From positions 248,001-312,000 of the forward strand of contig UBNV01000003.1 in assembly GCA_900466945.1 (NCBI GenBank): DNA of 64,000 nucleotides. Direction: 5' to 3'. Shown one piece after another: positions 44,551-53,701 of this stretch. This DNA is from Hyphomicrobiales bacterium (GTDB lineage: Bacteria > Pseudomonadota > Alphaproteobacteria > Rhizobiales > Rhizobiaceae). The translations under genes were made by a program, and so were the position numbers. The first letter of the stretch is position 1. Each line of letters opens with the position of its first letter. The notes below the pieces were generated by a model that saw only the letters and a list, made by a program, of their open reading frames with translations, made no database searches and was not told where the DNA came from.

Positions 44551-45474
44551 ATGTCGGTTATTTCTCCAACGGTCGCGAGATTTGAATACGTCCTGACTGG
44601 CGCTGACGAGACGTTCCTTTGGCGCCGTGACGACTATCCGTGGGAACGCAACGTCTGGAATTTCCACCCGGAGGTGGAGATCCACTACATTCCCAATGCC
44701 AGCGGCGTTGTGCTCGCGGGCGATCACGTCGGCGCCTTCACGCCGGGCCATATCTCGCTCATCGGCAGCAACTTGCCGCACGACTGGGTGACGCCGCTGG
44801 GGCCTGATGAGCGTATTCCGGGACGCGACATCGTCATCCAGTTTCACCCGTCCAAGCTGGAGCAGGCCTCCGCGTTTCTTCCGGAACTTGCGGGACTGCG
44901 CGACTTTTTCATCCGTGCGCAGCGTGGGCTTTCTTTCAGGGGGCGAGCACGGGAGAAGGCGGAGGCGCTGATACTCGACATGGAGTTTCAGACCGGCCCC
45001 GAGCGTCTTTCGACCTTTCTGTCCTTGCTCTCACTGCTGCGAGACACCGACGAGGTCGATATGCTGTCTTCAGAGGCCTATGTGCCGGACTTGAGTTATG
45101 GTTCTCTCGAAGCCTTGCAACAGGTCTTTGCCTATATCTTTGCAAACCTCTCGGAAGATATCCGGTTGCCTGACATGGCCCAAATGGTCGGCATGAGCGA
45201 CAGTTCCTTTTCCCGGTTTTTCAAGAAGAACAGCGGCAACAGCTTCACCGACCACGTCAACAAGCTGCGCATATGGAAGGCGGGTCAGCTATTGACCGAT
45301 ACCTCCATGCCGATAACGGACATCTGCTTCGAGGTGGGGTATCGCAATCTCTCGAATTTTAATCGTGTCTTTCTACGACACCACAATCTGACGCCGACCA
45401 GATACCGGAAACTGTCTGCCAACCGAAGGACTGTGCCGCTTCCTCAGGCAGGGACGGGCCATATGCCGGTTTAA
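44551..45474 (+). CDS. AraC-family transcriptional activator
   Basis: 307 residues. The N-terminal cupin-like effector domain (about 1-160; FHPEVEIHYIPNASGVVLAGDHVGAFTPGHISLIGSNLPHDW) is followed by two helix-turn-helix segments (about 205-290; IRLPDMAQMVGMSDSSFSRFFKKNSGNSFTDHVNKLRIWKAGQLL and ITDICFEVGYRNLSNFNRVFLRHHNLTPTRYR). It probably activates the divergent polyol ABC operon when the sugar alcohol is present. GGGAGAAGG precedes the ATG at 44551. Confidence 0.93.
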   Translation: MSVISPTVARFEYVLTGADETFLWRRDDYPWERNVWNFHPEVEIHYIPNASGVVLAGDHVGAFTPGHISLIGSNLPHDWVTPLGPDERIPGRDIVIQFHPSKLEQASAFLPELAGLRDFFIRAQRGLSFRGRAREKAEALILDMEFQTGPERLSTFLSLLSLLRDTDEVDMLSSEAYVPDLSYGSLEALQQVFAYIFANLSEDIRLPDMAQMVGMSDSSFSRFFKKNSGNSFTDHVNKLRIWKAGQLLTDTSMPITDICFEVGYRNLSNFNRVFLRHHNLTPTRYRKLSANRRTVPLPQAGTGHMPV

Positions 45475-45632
45475 TTGCGGTGATTGGGCTCTCGCACTCC
45501 GCGTAAGATGGTGCCGTCATGCAGATCAACCGGCATTTGAAAGCATGCTTCACCTTATGGGGTGCGCCAGTAGCTGACTCTCTGTCTCCGGCTCCATAAC
45601 TAGCTTGCTTCCGGGTCCCAAGCCATTTTAGC

Positions 45633-46080
45633 GAGACACGTACATGCATGACGGATGGTCTCAAGAACAGCAGCCACAATTACTCAAGTTATAGAGAAGG
45701 CGTCGCTTCTTTCTGTAAGAAACGGACGCTCATTTTCAGCGGAAAACCGACATAAAATGGCCCGCCTGGAGAACCCTGTATCAGGCCCGAAGGTCACCCC
45801 GTGCGGATTCCGGCCTGGGCATCACCTTTGGACATCAGTTTTGGGCATCAGGTCGCCAATGACGCCAAAACAGGATCCGGCACGTCGGAAAAACTTAGGG
45901 CCCATGGCTTTTGGGGAGAATTGCCTGGAGAGCCTGGATTCTCACATGAATTCAAAGGATTATAAGAAATGCCTTTGAATTCCCTATATTTTCCTGCCGC
46001 GAGCGACCGCGGATGCCATCTTTGCGCCCTGGCTTTGGGCCGACGTCAACATGGCGGGAGAGCGGCAATTATTTCCGCTT
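45633..46080 (+). repeat. Dispersed intergenic repeat, copy B (interrupted)
   Basis: Matches copy D (63316-63604) in order: the GAGAC...GACGGATG start, CAGCC...GAGAAGGCGTC, GCGGAAAACC..CATAAAATGGCCCGCCTGGAGAAC, a ~159-base insertion (45776-45934), then CTGGATTCTCACATGAATTCAAAGG, TATTTTCCTGCCGCGAGCGACCG, the GGGCCGACGTCAACATGGCG core and the hairpin end gagcgg ... ccgctt. The gap 45475-46145 between the convergent AraC and sensor-kinase genes contains no gene beyond this element. Confidence 0.8.
45776..45934 (+). other. 159-base insertion inside repeat copy B
   Basis: This segment is absent from copies C and D. It is flanked by near-identical 11-base repeats (CCTGGAGAACC at 45765 and CCTGGAGAGCC at 45924). 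It contains a small internal repeat of GGCATCA-type words (45818-45851). No coding frame is evident. Confidence 0.55.
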
Positions 46081-46145
46081 TCGGTTATCCAGGTTTCTGT
46101 GATGCACGGTCGAATGGTGAAGGCTAAAGGCCTTCATTGGGAAAC

Positions 46146-48284
46146 TCAGACCCGCTCGTGTTCAGCCTGCCACGACGTCGCATCGGACTTCGACGGAAGG
46201 AAACAAAGCTCTACGCGTGTCCCTTCCCCTAAGCGAGAGGTGATTCTGACTTCACCACCAGATTGGCGGACGAACCCATAGACCATGGCGAGCCCGAGGC
46301 CTGATCCTCCGGTTTTCGACCTCGTGGTGAAGTAGGGTTCCATCGCTTGGTCGAGTACTTCGGGTGACATACCGACACCTTCGTCGATGACTGCGATGGT
46401 GACCGTGTTTGCCTCCCCGCTTGCTTCAATTCGGACTGTTCCGCCATCTGGCATTGCGGCCGACGCGTTGAGGCAAAGATTCAGAATGGATTGCTCGAGC
46501 AGCGCAGGATCGAGACTGACGGTTGGCAGATTGGCTCCAACCTCTAGCTCCAGACGATTGCGGGCGCCAATTGCCATTTCCAGAACATCCGCCATCCCTT
46601 GAAGGATCGTGGCAACCTCGATCGATGCTGGACGGATCTGCTGCTGACTGCCGACGGACAACATGCTGGATGCGAGCGCTCGCCCACGCTCGGCGGCCTT
46701 GCGTATCCGTCCCAGGTGACGCTTCTGCCTTTCGGTGAACCCTGGTTCGCGCTCAAGTAGGCCAAGACTCCCGGTGATGATGCCGATCATATTGCCAACC
46801 TCGTGGCTTACCTGATGCGTCATGCGCATGACCACATCCAGGCGCTGGGCGCGGGCCGCCTCGATCTCCTGGCGATCCATGGCCGTCACGTCTCGGGCGA
46901 GCAGGACCACGCCGCCGTCAGGTTGCCTTGATGCAGAAATCTCCACCACCTGGTCGTCAACAAACCGGTGCCGCAGCATCTGACGCTCGACAAGCGAGCC
47001 GCTCTCATTTTCGGTGGGCATAAGAAGGGGATCGATCTCCGGGACCGTCCCAACGAACCGTCTCAGCGACATTTTTCGCGAGGATCCCGTTTGGCGCATC
47101 AGTTCGATGATGCGGCGGTTCATGGTGATCGGCCGACCTGTCGGATCGAACAGGGCAATGCCTTCATTCATTGTCCGGAAAGTGGATCGGATCGTCCGAG
47201 CAGCCGCTTCTGCCGTGCGTCTCAGACGGGACACGCGATCGACGCTCTCCTTGAAAGCGCGAAAGGCGTCAAGCAAGCGAATCAGCTCCGTTTCAGTCCC
47301 GGCATAAACGGGCGGCCCGACATTTTCCTCTCCGCGAGCCAGCGCATTCATGCCGCGCGAGAGGTCACCTATTCCATGTGAAACGCGTATAACTGAGCGA
47401 ATTGAGAGAATAGCGAGGATAACGACCGCGAAGGATGCAAGCACGATCATGACAAGCAGTTGGCGCAATGCGCTTGAGGTGGCTTCGAGATTCTTGTTCA
47501 GCGCGCTGGCAACGAATGCGCTCTGGGTTTCGGTTGCATGCGAGAGGTCGCGCGAGACTGTGTGCAGCCGTGAGACCGATGCGCGGATGGTGAACATCTC
47601 CAGGAGGTAACGGGTCTGTGCCTCAAAGATCCGACGGTAAGGTTCCAGTTGCTCAGGCGAGACCCTTAGATTGGGGCCTGGTACCAGCATTCGGACGGTC
47701 GTCTCGGCCACGAAGCGTCGTTGAAGTTCGCCAAGCTGGAAGAGACTGTCCGACGTGGAGGCTGATTGTGCGATGTCGTTCAGGCGCTGCCGTAGCTCCT
47801 GATCCTGAATGGCGCGAGCGGTCGCTATCTCTCCGAGTGCGACGGCCGCTTCGGCCTTGTGTGCCTGTGCGGCATCTGCATTTGCCGCAAGTGCCAGTGT
47901 CTGGTCCTCGATGCTCTCAAGCAGTTCAATGATCCGGTGCGCGCCGGTGCCTGGCATGGCAGCGCCCGGCTGATCCGGTGCCATGGTCTGAAGAAGTGTG
48001 CCGACCTGGGCAACCACGGCGCGGCTTTCACTCGAGACACGGTAGGGGGACGTTGCATTCATCAGGAAAGGTGCGCTCGAAACGAGGTCGGAAATCTGCC
48101 TTGAGACGAGCGAAGCCTTGGCGAGGCTTGAGAAGGCCTGCACACTGTAGGCCGACATTTCGCTGCGCGCCCTCTGCAGACCATAAATGGCGACGGTCGA
48201 CAGGAGGAGAACTGAGGCGCAGATGAATGCGATTGCGAAGGGCAATCGAAAGGCGATGGAGGAGAGGAAGGCGCGGTTGATCAA
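46146..48284 (-). CDS. Membrane-bound sensor histidine kinase
   Basis: 712 residues. A first membrane helix (about 13-35), a ~240-residue periplasmic sensor rich in helices, a second helix (about 274-296; LLVMIVLASFAVVILAILSI), a HAMP-like linker, a PAS domain (about 365-480), then HisKA with the phospho-acceptor His494 (QVSHEVGNMIGIITGS) and HATPase (MEPYFTTRSKTGGSGLGLAMVYGFVRQSGG). Its start overlaps the response-regulator stop by 4 bases, so the two are coupled. The pair is divergent from the binding-protein operon and probably senses its substrate; this is inferred from position. Confidence 0.92.
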   Translation of the reverse strand: MINRAFLSSIAFRLPFAIAFICASVLLLSTVAIYGLQRARSEMSAYSVQAFSSLAKASLVSRQISDLVSSAPFLMNATSPYRVSSESRAVVAQVGTLLQTMAPDQPGAAMPGTGAHRIIELLESIEDQTLALAANADAAQAHKAEAAVALGEIATARAIQDQELRQRLNDIAQSASTSDSLFQLGELQRRFVAETTVRMLVPGPNLRVSPEQLEPYRRIFEAQTRYLLEMFTIRASVSRLHTVSRDLSHATETQSAFVASALNKNLEATSSALRQLLVMIVLASFAVVILAILSIRSVIRVSHGIGDLSRGMNALARGEENVGPPVYAGTETELIRLLDAFRAFKESVDRVSRLRRTAEAAARTIRSTFRTMNEGIALFDPTGRPITMNRRIIELMRQTGSSRKMSLRRFVGTVPEIDPLLMPTENESGSLVERQMLRHRFVDDQVVEISASRQPDGGVVLLARDVTAMDRQEIEAARAQRLDVVMRMTHQVSHEVGNMIGIITGSLGLLEREPGFTERQKRHLGRIRKAAERGRALASSMLSVGSQQQIRPASIEVATILQGMADVLEMAIGARNRLELEVGANLPTVSLDPALLEQSILNLCLNASAAMPDGGTVRIEASGEANTVTIAVIDEGVGMSPEVLDQAMEPYFTTRSKTGGSGLGLAMVYGFVRQSGGEVRITSRLGEGTRVELCFLPSKSDATSWQAEHERV

Positions 48285-49021
48285 GGCGATAATCCGGCTT
48301 CATCGGTGTGCAGCACATAACCTTTGCCGCGTCGCGTTTGGATATGGCGGGGCAGGTCGGGGTTACGCTCGATCTTACGCCTGAGCCGCAGGACCAGAAC
48401 ATCGACGTTTCGATCCACAAAACGATCGGAGTCGGCCCCCATGCGGTCGAGGATCTGCGCGCGGCTGACAGGCGTATTCGGGGTCTCGGCGAGGATTTCC
48501 AGCAAGGCGAATTCGGCGGACGTCAGCGTCTTCGTTGGATCGGCGAGGCAAACGGCGCGGCGTTGACCGAGATCGACGGCCCATTCGCCGAGCCTGAGCG
48601 CCGTTGACGGCTGTTCGCGCTCACTCTCCCTGTCGTGGCGTAGCTGGGGATGGGTACGACGGAGAACCGCCTTGATCCGTGCGGTGAGTTCGTTCGGTTC
48701 GAACGGTTTGACCACGTAGTCGTCTGCGGCCGTCTCCAGTCCCAGCACCCGATCGGTCGCACTTCCCGCAGCCGTCACCATCACGATGCCGACATCGGTC
48801 TGCGCTCTCAGGCGCTGGGCGAAGGCCCGGCCGGAGAGGCCCGGCAGGTTGTGGTCGACAAGAACCAGTTGAACAGTCTCGTGCAGCAATCGATCTTGCG
48901 CTGCCTCGGCGGAGGGCGCCGTCACGGGTATCCAACCCTCTGCCTCCACCAGGTCACAGATAAGCTCCGCCATATCCGGATCGTCTTCGACGATCAGAAT
49001 TTTCACCTTCTGGTTCAACAC
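48281..49021 (-). CDS. OmpR-family response regulator
   Basis: 246 residues. A receiver domain with phospho-acceptor Asp56 (LVLVDHNLPG), acidic residues in VEDDPD, and Lys in YVVKPFEP is followed by a winged-helix DNA-binding domain (about 145-240; LTSAEFALLEILAETPNTPVSRAQILDRM, then RNVDVLVLRLRRKIERNP). The start is a GTG with GGGAGGA seven bases upstream. It is coupled to the kinase and likely activates the divergent transport operon. Confidence 0.93.
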   Translation of the reverse strand: MLNQKVKILIVEDDPDMAELICDLVEAEGWIPVTAPSAEAAQDRLLHETVQLVLVDHNLPGLSGRAFAQRLRAQTDVGIVMVTAAGSATDRVLGLETAADDYVVKPFEPNELTARIKAVLRRTHPQLRHDRESEREQPSTALRLGEWAVDLGQRRAVCLADPTKTLTSAEFALLEILAETPNTPVSRAQILDRMGADSDRFVDRNVDVLVLRLRRKIERNPDLPRHIQTRRGKGYVLHTDEAGLSP

Positions 49022-49100
49022 GTTGCAGTCCTCCCGGCGGCATCATAACCGGGCAGGGCAAAAACGCCAAAGACTTGGTGGTTATCGGCGAACGTCACAA

Positions 49101-49124
49101 TTGTAATATTTGCAATCTCTGCAA
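49101..49124. promoter_or_regulatory. Three regularly spaced TTGYAA-like repeats between the two-component genes and the transport operon
   Basis: TTGTAA (49101), TTGCAA (49110) and CTGCAA (49119) lie exactly 9 bases apart in the divergent region; the last two also form an inverted repeat (TTGCA-N5-TGCAA). OmpR-family regulators bind direct repeats of this kind, so this may be the regulator's site (inference). Confidence 0.4.
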
Positions 49125-49235
49125 CGGGTGAGGCTGGCGTAGTGAAAGATCGGTAACCATTCTCCGGGTTGCCAGCCCGGGCCGATATGGACATGCTTCA
49201 GTCATTGGAACGGGGAGGTTCCAAGGGAGGACGAC

Positions 49236-50258
49236 GTGAAGTCATTGACCGCCATTGGCGCCGGGGTACTTGTGACCTTCGCCACGGCTACCGGATGCCG
49301 GGCAGCCGACACGCTCAACATTCTGTGCGGTGTCGACGAGGTCTGGTGCGCCGTCATGGAAAAGACCTACGAGGCGAAGACCGGGCTTGCCATCAACATG
49401 CCGCGGATGAGTACTGGCGAAATACTCGATCGTGTGCGGGCTGAGAAAGACGCGTCGACGGTCGATGTCTGGTGGGGCGGAACCGGCGTTACACACCTGC
49501 AGGCAGCCTATGAGGGCCTGCTCGAACCCTACCGCCCCCAACACGAAGCAGACCTTCTGCCCTGGGCCCGCAATTTCTTCTCCCTGTCCGGCGGCACGTC
49601 CGTCGGCCTTTACGCCGGGGCGCTCGGATTTGCTTACAACGACGAGCTTCTGGCGGCTGCAGGGTTGCCGGCGCCCAACTGCTGGAAGGATCTCGCCAAG
49701 CCGATCTATCGCGGCCACATCCTGTCTGGAAACCCGCATTCGTCAGGGACCGCCTTCACAACGCTTGTGACGCTCGTGCAGTTGCTCGGCGAAGACGAGG
49801 CTTTTGGCTATATGCGCGAACTCGGTCGGAACATCACCGAATATACAAAGGCCGGTGCAGAGCCGGTCAAGGCGGCGGGCAGGGGAGAGATCACGATCGG
49901 CATCTCCTTCATGCATGATGCCGTCACGCAAAAGGAGGCGGGCGCACCCCTCGTCATCGTCGCGCCCTGCGAAGGCACAGGCTACGAGATCGGTGCGGTC
50001 AGCATCGTCAAGGGCAGCCGCAATCTGGAGGAGGCGCGCCGCTTCGTTGATTTTGCGCTGAGCCCCGAAGGGCAGGCAACGGGTGGCGCCGCAGGCCAGA
50101 ACCAGGTGCCGTCCAATGCCCGGGCCGTACTGCCGCCCGCCGCTCCCGACATCTCGATGATCAAGATGGTGGACTATGATTTTGCCACCTTCGGATCACC
50201 CGAACAGCGAAGTCGGCTCCTGAGCCGCTTCGACAGCGAGATCAACCCGACGAACTGA
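49236..50258 (+). CDS. Periplasmic substrate-binding protein, Fe3+/organophosphate (AfuA-like) family, first copy
   Basis: 340 residues with a signal peptide. The mature part (TLNILCGVDEVWCAVMEKTYEAKTGLAINMPRMSTGEILDRVRAEKDASTVDVWWGGTGVTHLQAAYEGLLEPYRP) has the 'DVWWGGTgdpHlQAA' pattern of the AfuA-type branch. In that branch the ligand is a sugar phosphate rather than iron, although annotation tools often say iron. It is a paralog of the next gene. The start is a GTG after GGGAGGACGAC. First gene of the operon ending at 55591. Confidence 0.88.
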   Translation: MKSLTAIGAGVLVTFATATGCRAADTLNILCGVDEVWCAVMEKTYEAKTGLAINMPRMSTGEILDRVRAEKDASTVDVWWGGTGVTHLQAAYEGLLEPYRPQHEADLLPWARNFFSLSGGTSVGLYAGALGFAYNDELLAAAGLPAPNCWKDLAKPIYRGHILSGNPHSSGTAFTTLVTLVQLLGEDEAFGYMRELGRNITEYTKAGAEPVKAAGRGEITIGISFMHDAVTQKEAGAPLVIVAPCEGTGYEIGAVSIVKGSRNLEEARRFVDFALSPEGQATGGAAGQNQVPSNARAVLPPAAPDISMIKMVDYDFATFGSPEQRSRLLSRFDSEINPTN

Positions 50259-50286
50259 TTTTTCCACGACCGGACGATCCCAGACA

Positions 50287-50305
50287 CGGTGCCTTCCAGG
50301 CACCG
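50287..50305 (+). other. Hairpin between the two binding-protein genes
   Basis: CGGTGCCT and AGGCACCG form an 8-bp perfect stem with a 3-base loop. No T tract follows; probably an mRNA-processing or stability element rather than a terminator. Confidence 0.55.
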
Positions 50306-50366
50306 CCGCCGAAGGCTTGTCCGTTTTCTTCGACTTCCATCAGACGCAAGCAACAGGAGGATACCC

Positions 50367-51392
50367 ATGCGACTGACAATACTCTCGACTCTACTTTTCG
50401 CCGGCACGAGCTTGTCTGCCGGCTCGGCCTTGGCCGCTGGTGAGCTCAACCTTATCTGCGCCGCCGACGTCGTCATCTGCGAACAGATGCAGGGCGATTT
50501 CGAAAAGGCACACGACATCAAGGTCAACATGGTCCGCATGTCCTCCGGTGAGGCCTATGCCAAGATCCGCGCCGAAGCCCGCAATCCGAAGACCGACCTC
50601 TGGTGGGCCGGCACCGGCGACCCTCATCTCCAGGCCGCTTCCGAAGGGCTGACGGAAGAATACAAGTCGCCGATGTTAGACCAGTTGCAGGATTGGGCAA
50701 TGAACCAGGCCGAAAGCTCGGGCTTCAAGACCGTGGGCGTCTATGCCGGCGCGCTCGGCTGGGGTTACAACACCGAGATCTTCAAGCAGAAGGGATATAA
50801 GGAACCGGTTTGCTGGGCCGACCTCCTGGCGCCGGAACTGAAGGGCGAGATCCAGATCGCTAACCCGAACTCCTCCGGAACCGCCTATACCGCGCTCGCC
50901 TCGCTCGTGCAGATCATGGGCGAAGACAAGGCCTTCGAATATCTGAAGTCCCTCAACGCCAACATCTCGCAATACACCAAGTCCGGCTCCGCGCCGGTGA
51001 AGGCTGCTGCCCGCGGCGAGACCGGCCTCGGTATCGTCTTCATGCATGATGCGGTGGCCCAGACGGCCGAGGGCTTCCCGGTCAAGTCTATCGCACCTTG
51101 CGAAGGCACCGGCTACGAGATCGGTTCCATGTCTATCGTCAAGGGCGCTCGCAACATGGAGAATGCCAAGACCTGGTACGACTGGTCGCTGAAGCCTGAA
51201 GTGCAGTCGCGCATGAAGGACGCCAAGTCCTTCCAGCTTCCCTCGAACAAGACGGCGGAGATCCCCAAGGAAGCGCCCCGCTTCGAGGACATCAAGCTCA
51301 TCGACTACGACTTCAAGACCTATGGCGATCCGGAAAAGCGCAAGGCACTGCTCGAGCGCTGGGACCGTGAAATCGGTGCCGTCGCCAACTGA
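50367..51392 (+). CDS. Periplasmic substrate-binding protein, AfuA-like family, second copy
   Basis: 341 residues with a signal peptide (RLTILSTLLFAGTSLSAGSALA). It is colinear with the preceding gene product from the mature start (ELNLICAADVVICEQMQGDFEKA) to the end (IDYDFKTYGDPEKRKALLERWDREI against VDYDFATFGSPEQRSRLLSRFDSEI), with shared blocks such as NPxSSGTA, ARGE, IGISFMHDA/LGIVFMHDA and APCEGTGYEIG. A tandem duplication is evident. CAGGAGGATACCC precedes the ATG. A strong hairpin separates it from the permease gene, which would let the binding protein be made in excess. Confidence 0.9.
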   Translation: MRLTILSTLLFAGTSLSAGSALAAGELNLICAADVVICEQMQGDFEKAHDIKVNMVRMSSGEAYAKIRAEARNPKTDLWWAGTGDPHLQAASEGLTEEYKSPMLDQLQDWAMNQAESSGFKTVGVYAGALGWGYNTEIFKQKGYKEPVCWADLLAPELKGEIQIANPNSSGTAYTALASLVQIMGEDKAFEYLKSLNANISQYTKSGSAPVKAAARGETGLGIVFMHDAVAQTAEGFPVKSIAPCEGTGYEIGSMSIVKGARNMENAKTWYDWSLKPEVQSRMKDAKSFQLPSNKTAEIPKEAPRFEDIKLIDYDFKTYGDPEKRKALLERWDREIGAVAN

Positions 51393-51407
51393 CGCCTGAC
51401 CCTATCC

Positions 51408-51440
51408 GCCGGCGGTTTCTGGACCGCCGGCCCCCTTTTC
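51408..51440 (+). terminator. Attenuator-like hairpin between binding-protein and permease genes
   Basis: GCCGGCGGT and ACCGCCGGC form a perfect 9-bp stem, followed by CCCCTTTTCTTCTT. It looks like a partial terminator that lowers expression of the downstream permease and ATPase relative to the binding protein. Confidence 0.7.
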
Positions 51441-51469
51441 TTCTTCCGCTTCTACTGATGAGGTCGACC

Positions 51470-53701
51470 ATGAGACATGGCAACCGCAGACTGGACCTGT
51501 TGCTGGCATTTGGAGCCGCGTCCTTCATTCTGCTTCCCTGGTACAGGCTGGAATCCGGCTTCTTCGGCTTGGACTGGCTCGGCGACTTTCTCTTCACGGA
51601 GAGCACTGCGCCAGGTGTTCTGCAGTTGTTGGGTCACGGTCGCCTTTGGCTTCTCGGTGTCGTGCTGTTCTTCAGTCTCGGTTTCGCAGCACGTTTCATT
51701 GCCGACCCGATGCGCCGGGGTGCGTTCTTTGCGGCAGCAGGTGCGGCAGGCCTCGTCTACCTGTGCCTCCAGGGGCTTGCGGTCGGGTTTTCCGGCTGGA
51801 CCTGGGGGATCAGTGAAACCCTTTTCGGAGCACTATCCGATGGGCAGCCATCCATGGGCGCCGGCGCCGTCACCATGGCGATCGTCTTTGTGCTCATGTT
51901 CGCCTTCGGCCTCGTGGAGCGCGGCGTGATGAAGGGCGATGCCTTCGTCGTCGGGTCTATCTCTCTGCTTGTCTTCCTCGTCTTCGTCTTCGTTTTCTAT
52001 CCGATCGGCAGCATGCTCGTAGCGGCCGTCCAGGATTTCGACGGCTCCTTCAATCCTGATGGCTTCATCCGCAATATGCAGGATCCAGGCATTTGGAGCC
52101 TGAGCTGCCTCATTGGTGACGGACGCTGCGGCGTCGCCTGGCGCACATTCACGCTCGCCATCATGACGGCGTCAGCCTCCACATTGTTGGGCCTTGCCTT
52201 CGCACTTGTGGCGACCCGCACCCGCTTTCCGTTCAAGAAGGGGCTGCGTCTTCTCACCGTCCTGCCGATCATCACGCCGCCCTTTGTCATTGGCCTTGCC
52301 CTCGTGCTGCTGTTCGGTCGCGCTGGTGTAGTTACCGAGACCCTGTCCAGCCTGTTCGGCATCGAGCCTGGGCGCTGGCTTTACGGCCTGACCGGCATCT
52401 GGATCGCCCAGGTCCTATCCTTCACCCCGATATCGTTTCTCGTCCTGATCGGTGTCGTCGAGGGCGTCAGCCCATCGATGGAAGAGGCTTCGCAGACGTT
52501 GCGCGCTGACCGCTGGCGCACCTTCTGGCGGGTCTCGCTACCTCTGATGAAGCCGGGCCTCGCCAATGCCTTCCTGATCGGCTTCATCGAAAGCATGGCC
52601 GATTTCGGCAATCCGCTGGTCCTCGGCGGCAGCAATGGAGTGCTTTCGACGGAGATCTTCTTTGCCGTTGTCGGCTCGCAGAACGATCCCTCGCGCGCCG
52701 CCGTCCTGGCGCTGGTCCTCCTCTTCTTCACGCTGTCGGCCTTTCTCGCCCAGCGCCTCTGGCTGTCCGGCAAGAACTTCGCCACCGTCACCGGCAAGGG
52801 AGACAGCGGCGCCCACATTGCCCTGCCGCGTGGCATATCGATCGGCGTGCATGCTCTCGTCATCCCGTGGATGATCTTCACCGTCGTCATCTACGGCATG
52901 ATCCTCGTCGGCGGCTTCGTCACCACCTGGGGCCTCGATAACACGCTGACGCTTGATCACTACGCCCGCGCGTTTGCGGTCAGCATCCAGAACGGCTCGC
53001 TCGCCTGGACGGGCGTGGCCTGGAATTCCTTCTGGACGACCATGGAAATCTCGCTCATCTCCGCGCCTCTGACAGCCGCTGTCGGTCTGCTCACTGCCTA
53101 CATCATCGTTCGTCAGAAGTTTGCCGGCCGGAATCTCTTCGAGTTCGCGCTGATGATGAGCTTCGCCATCCCCGGCACGGTCATCGGCGTCAGCTACATC
53201 ATGGCTTTCAACCTGCCGCCGCTCGAAATGACCGGCTCGGCGGTGATCCTGATTGCCTGCTTCGTCTTCCGCAACATGCCGGTCGGCGTGCGCGGCGGGA
53301 TCGCGGCGATGAGCCAGCTCGACAAGAGCCTGGATGAAGCCTCTCTCACGCTTCGAGCCGACAGCTTCCGCACGGTGCGCAAGATCATCCTGCCGCTCTT
53401 GAGGCCAGCCATCACGGCAGCCCTCGTCTATTCCTTCGTGCGGGCCATCACCTCGATCAGCGCCGTCATCTTCCTTGTCAGCGCCGAGCACAACATGGCG
53501 ACCTCCTACATCGTCGGCCTTGTCGAGAACGGTGAGTATGGCGTGGCGATCGCCTATTCCTCGATGCTGATCGTCGTGATGATCACGGTCATCGGTGGTT
53601 TCCAGCTCCTCGTCGGCGAACGCAAGCTGCGTCGCGAAAACCGTATTGCCGGTCTCGGCAACACCAGTCCCGTTCCTCTCGGTCAGGAGAAAACCGCATG
53701 A
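51470..53701 (+). CDS. ABC transporter permease with two fused transmembrane domains (FbpB/AfuB type)
   Basis: 743 residues. Two permease units in tandem: EAA loops are SMEEASQTLRADRWRTFWRVSLPLMKPG (about residues 340-368) and SLDEASLTLRADSFRTVRKIILPLLRPA (about 620-647). An extra ~190-residue hydrophobic N-terminal region with four or more helices precedes the first unit, making it longer than the usual ~520-600. A fused permease of this sort works with one ATPase subunit. The ATG at 51470 has a GAGG upstream. Its stop overlaps the ATPase start (ATGA). Confidence 0.93.
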   Translation: MRHGNRRLDLLLAFGAASFILLPWYRLESGFFGLDWLGDFLFTESTAPGVLQLLGHGRLWLLGVVLFFSLGFAARFIADPMRRGAFFAAAGAAGLVYLCLQGLAVGFSGWTWGISETLFGALSDGQPSMGAGAVTMAIVFVLMFAFGLVERGVMKGDAFVVGSISLLVFLVFVFVFYPIGSMLVAAVQDFDGSFNPDGFIRNMQDPGIWSLSCLIGDGRCGVAWRTFTLAIMTASASTLLGLAFALVATRTRFPFKKGLRLLTVLPIITPPFVIGLALVLLFGRAGVVTETLSSLFGIEPGRWLYGLTGIWIAQVLSFTPISFLVLIGVVEGVSPSMEEASQTLRADRWRTFWRVSLPLMKPGLANAFLIGFIESMADFGNPLVLGGSNGVLSTEIFFAVVGSQNDPSRAAVLALVLLFFTLSAFLAQRLWLSGKNFATVTGKGDSGAHIALPRGISIGVHALVIPWMIFTVVIYGMILVGGFVTTWGLDNTLTLDHYARAFAVSIQNGSLAWTGVAWNSFWTTMEISLISAPLTAAVGLLTAYIIVRQKFAGRNLFEFALMMSFAIPGTVIGVSYIMAFNLPPLEMTGSAVILIACFVFRNMPVGVRGGIAAMSQLDKSLDEASLTLRADSFRTVRKIILPLLRPAITAALVYSFVRAITSISAVIFLVSAEHNMATSYIVGLVENGEYGVAIAYSSMLIVVMITVIGGFQLLVGERKLRRENRIAGLGNTSPVPLGQEKTA

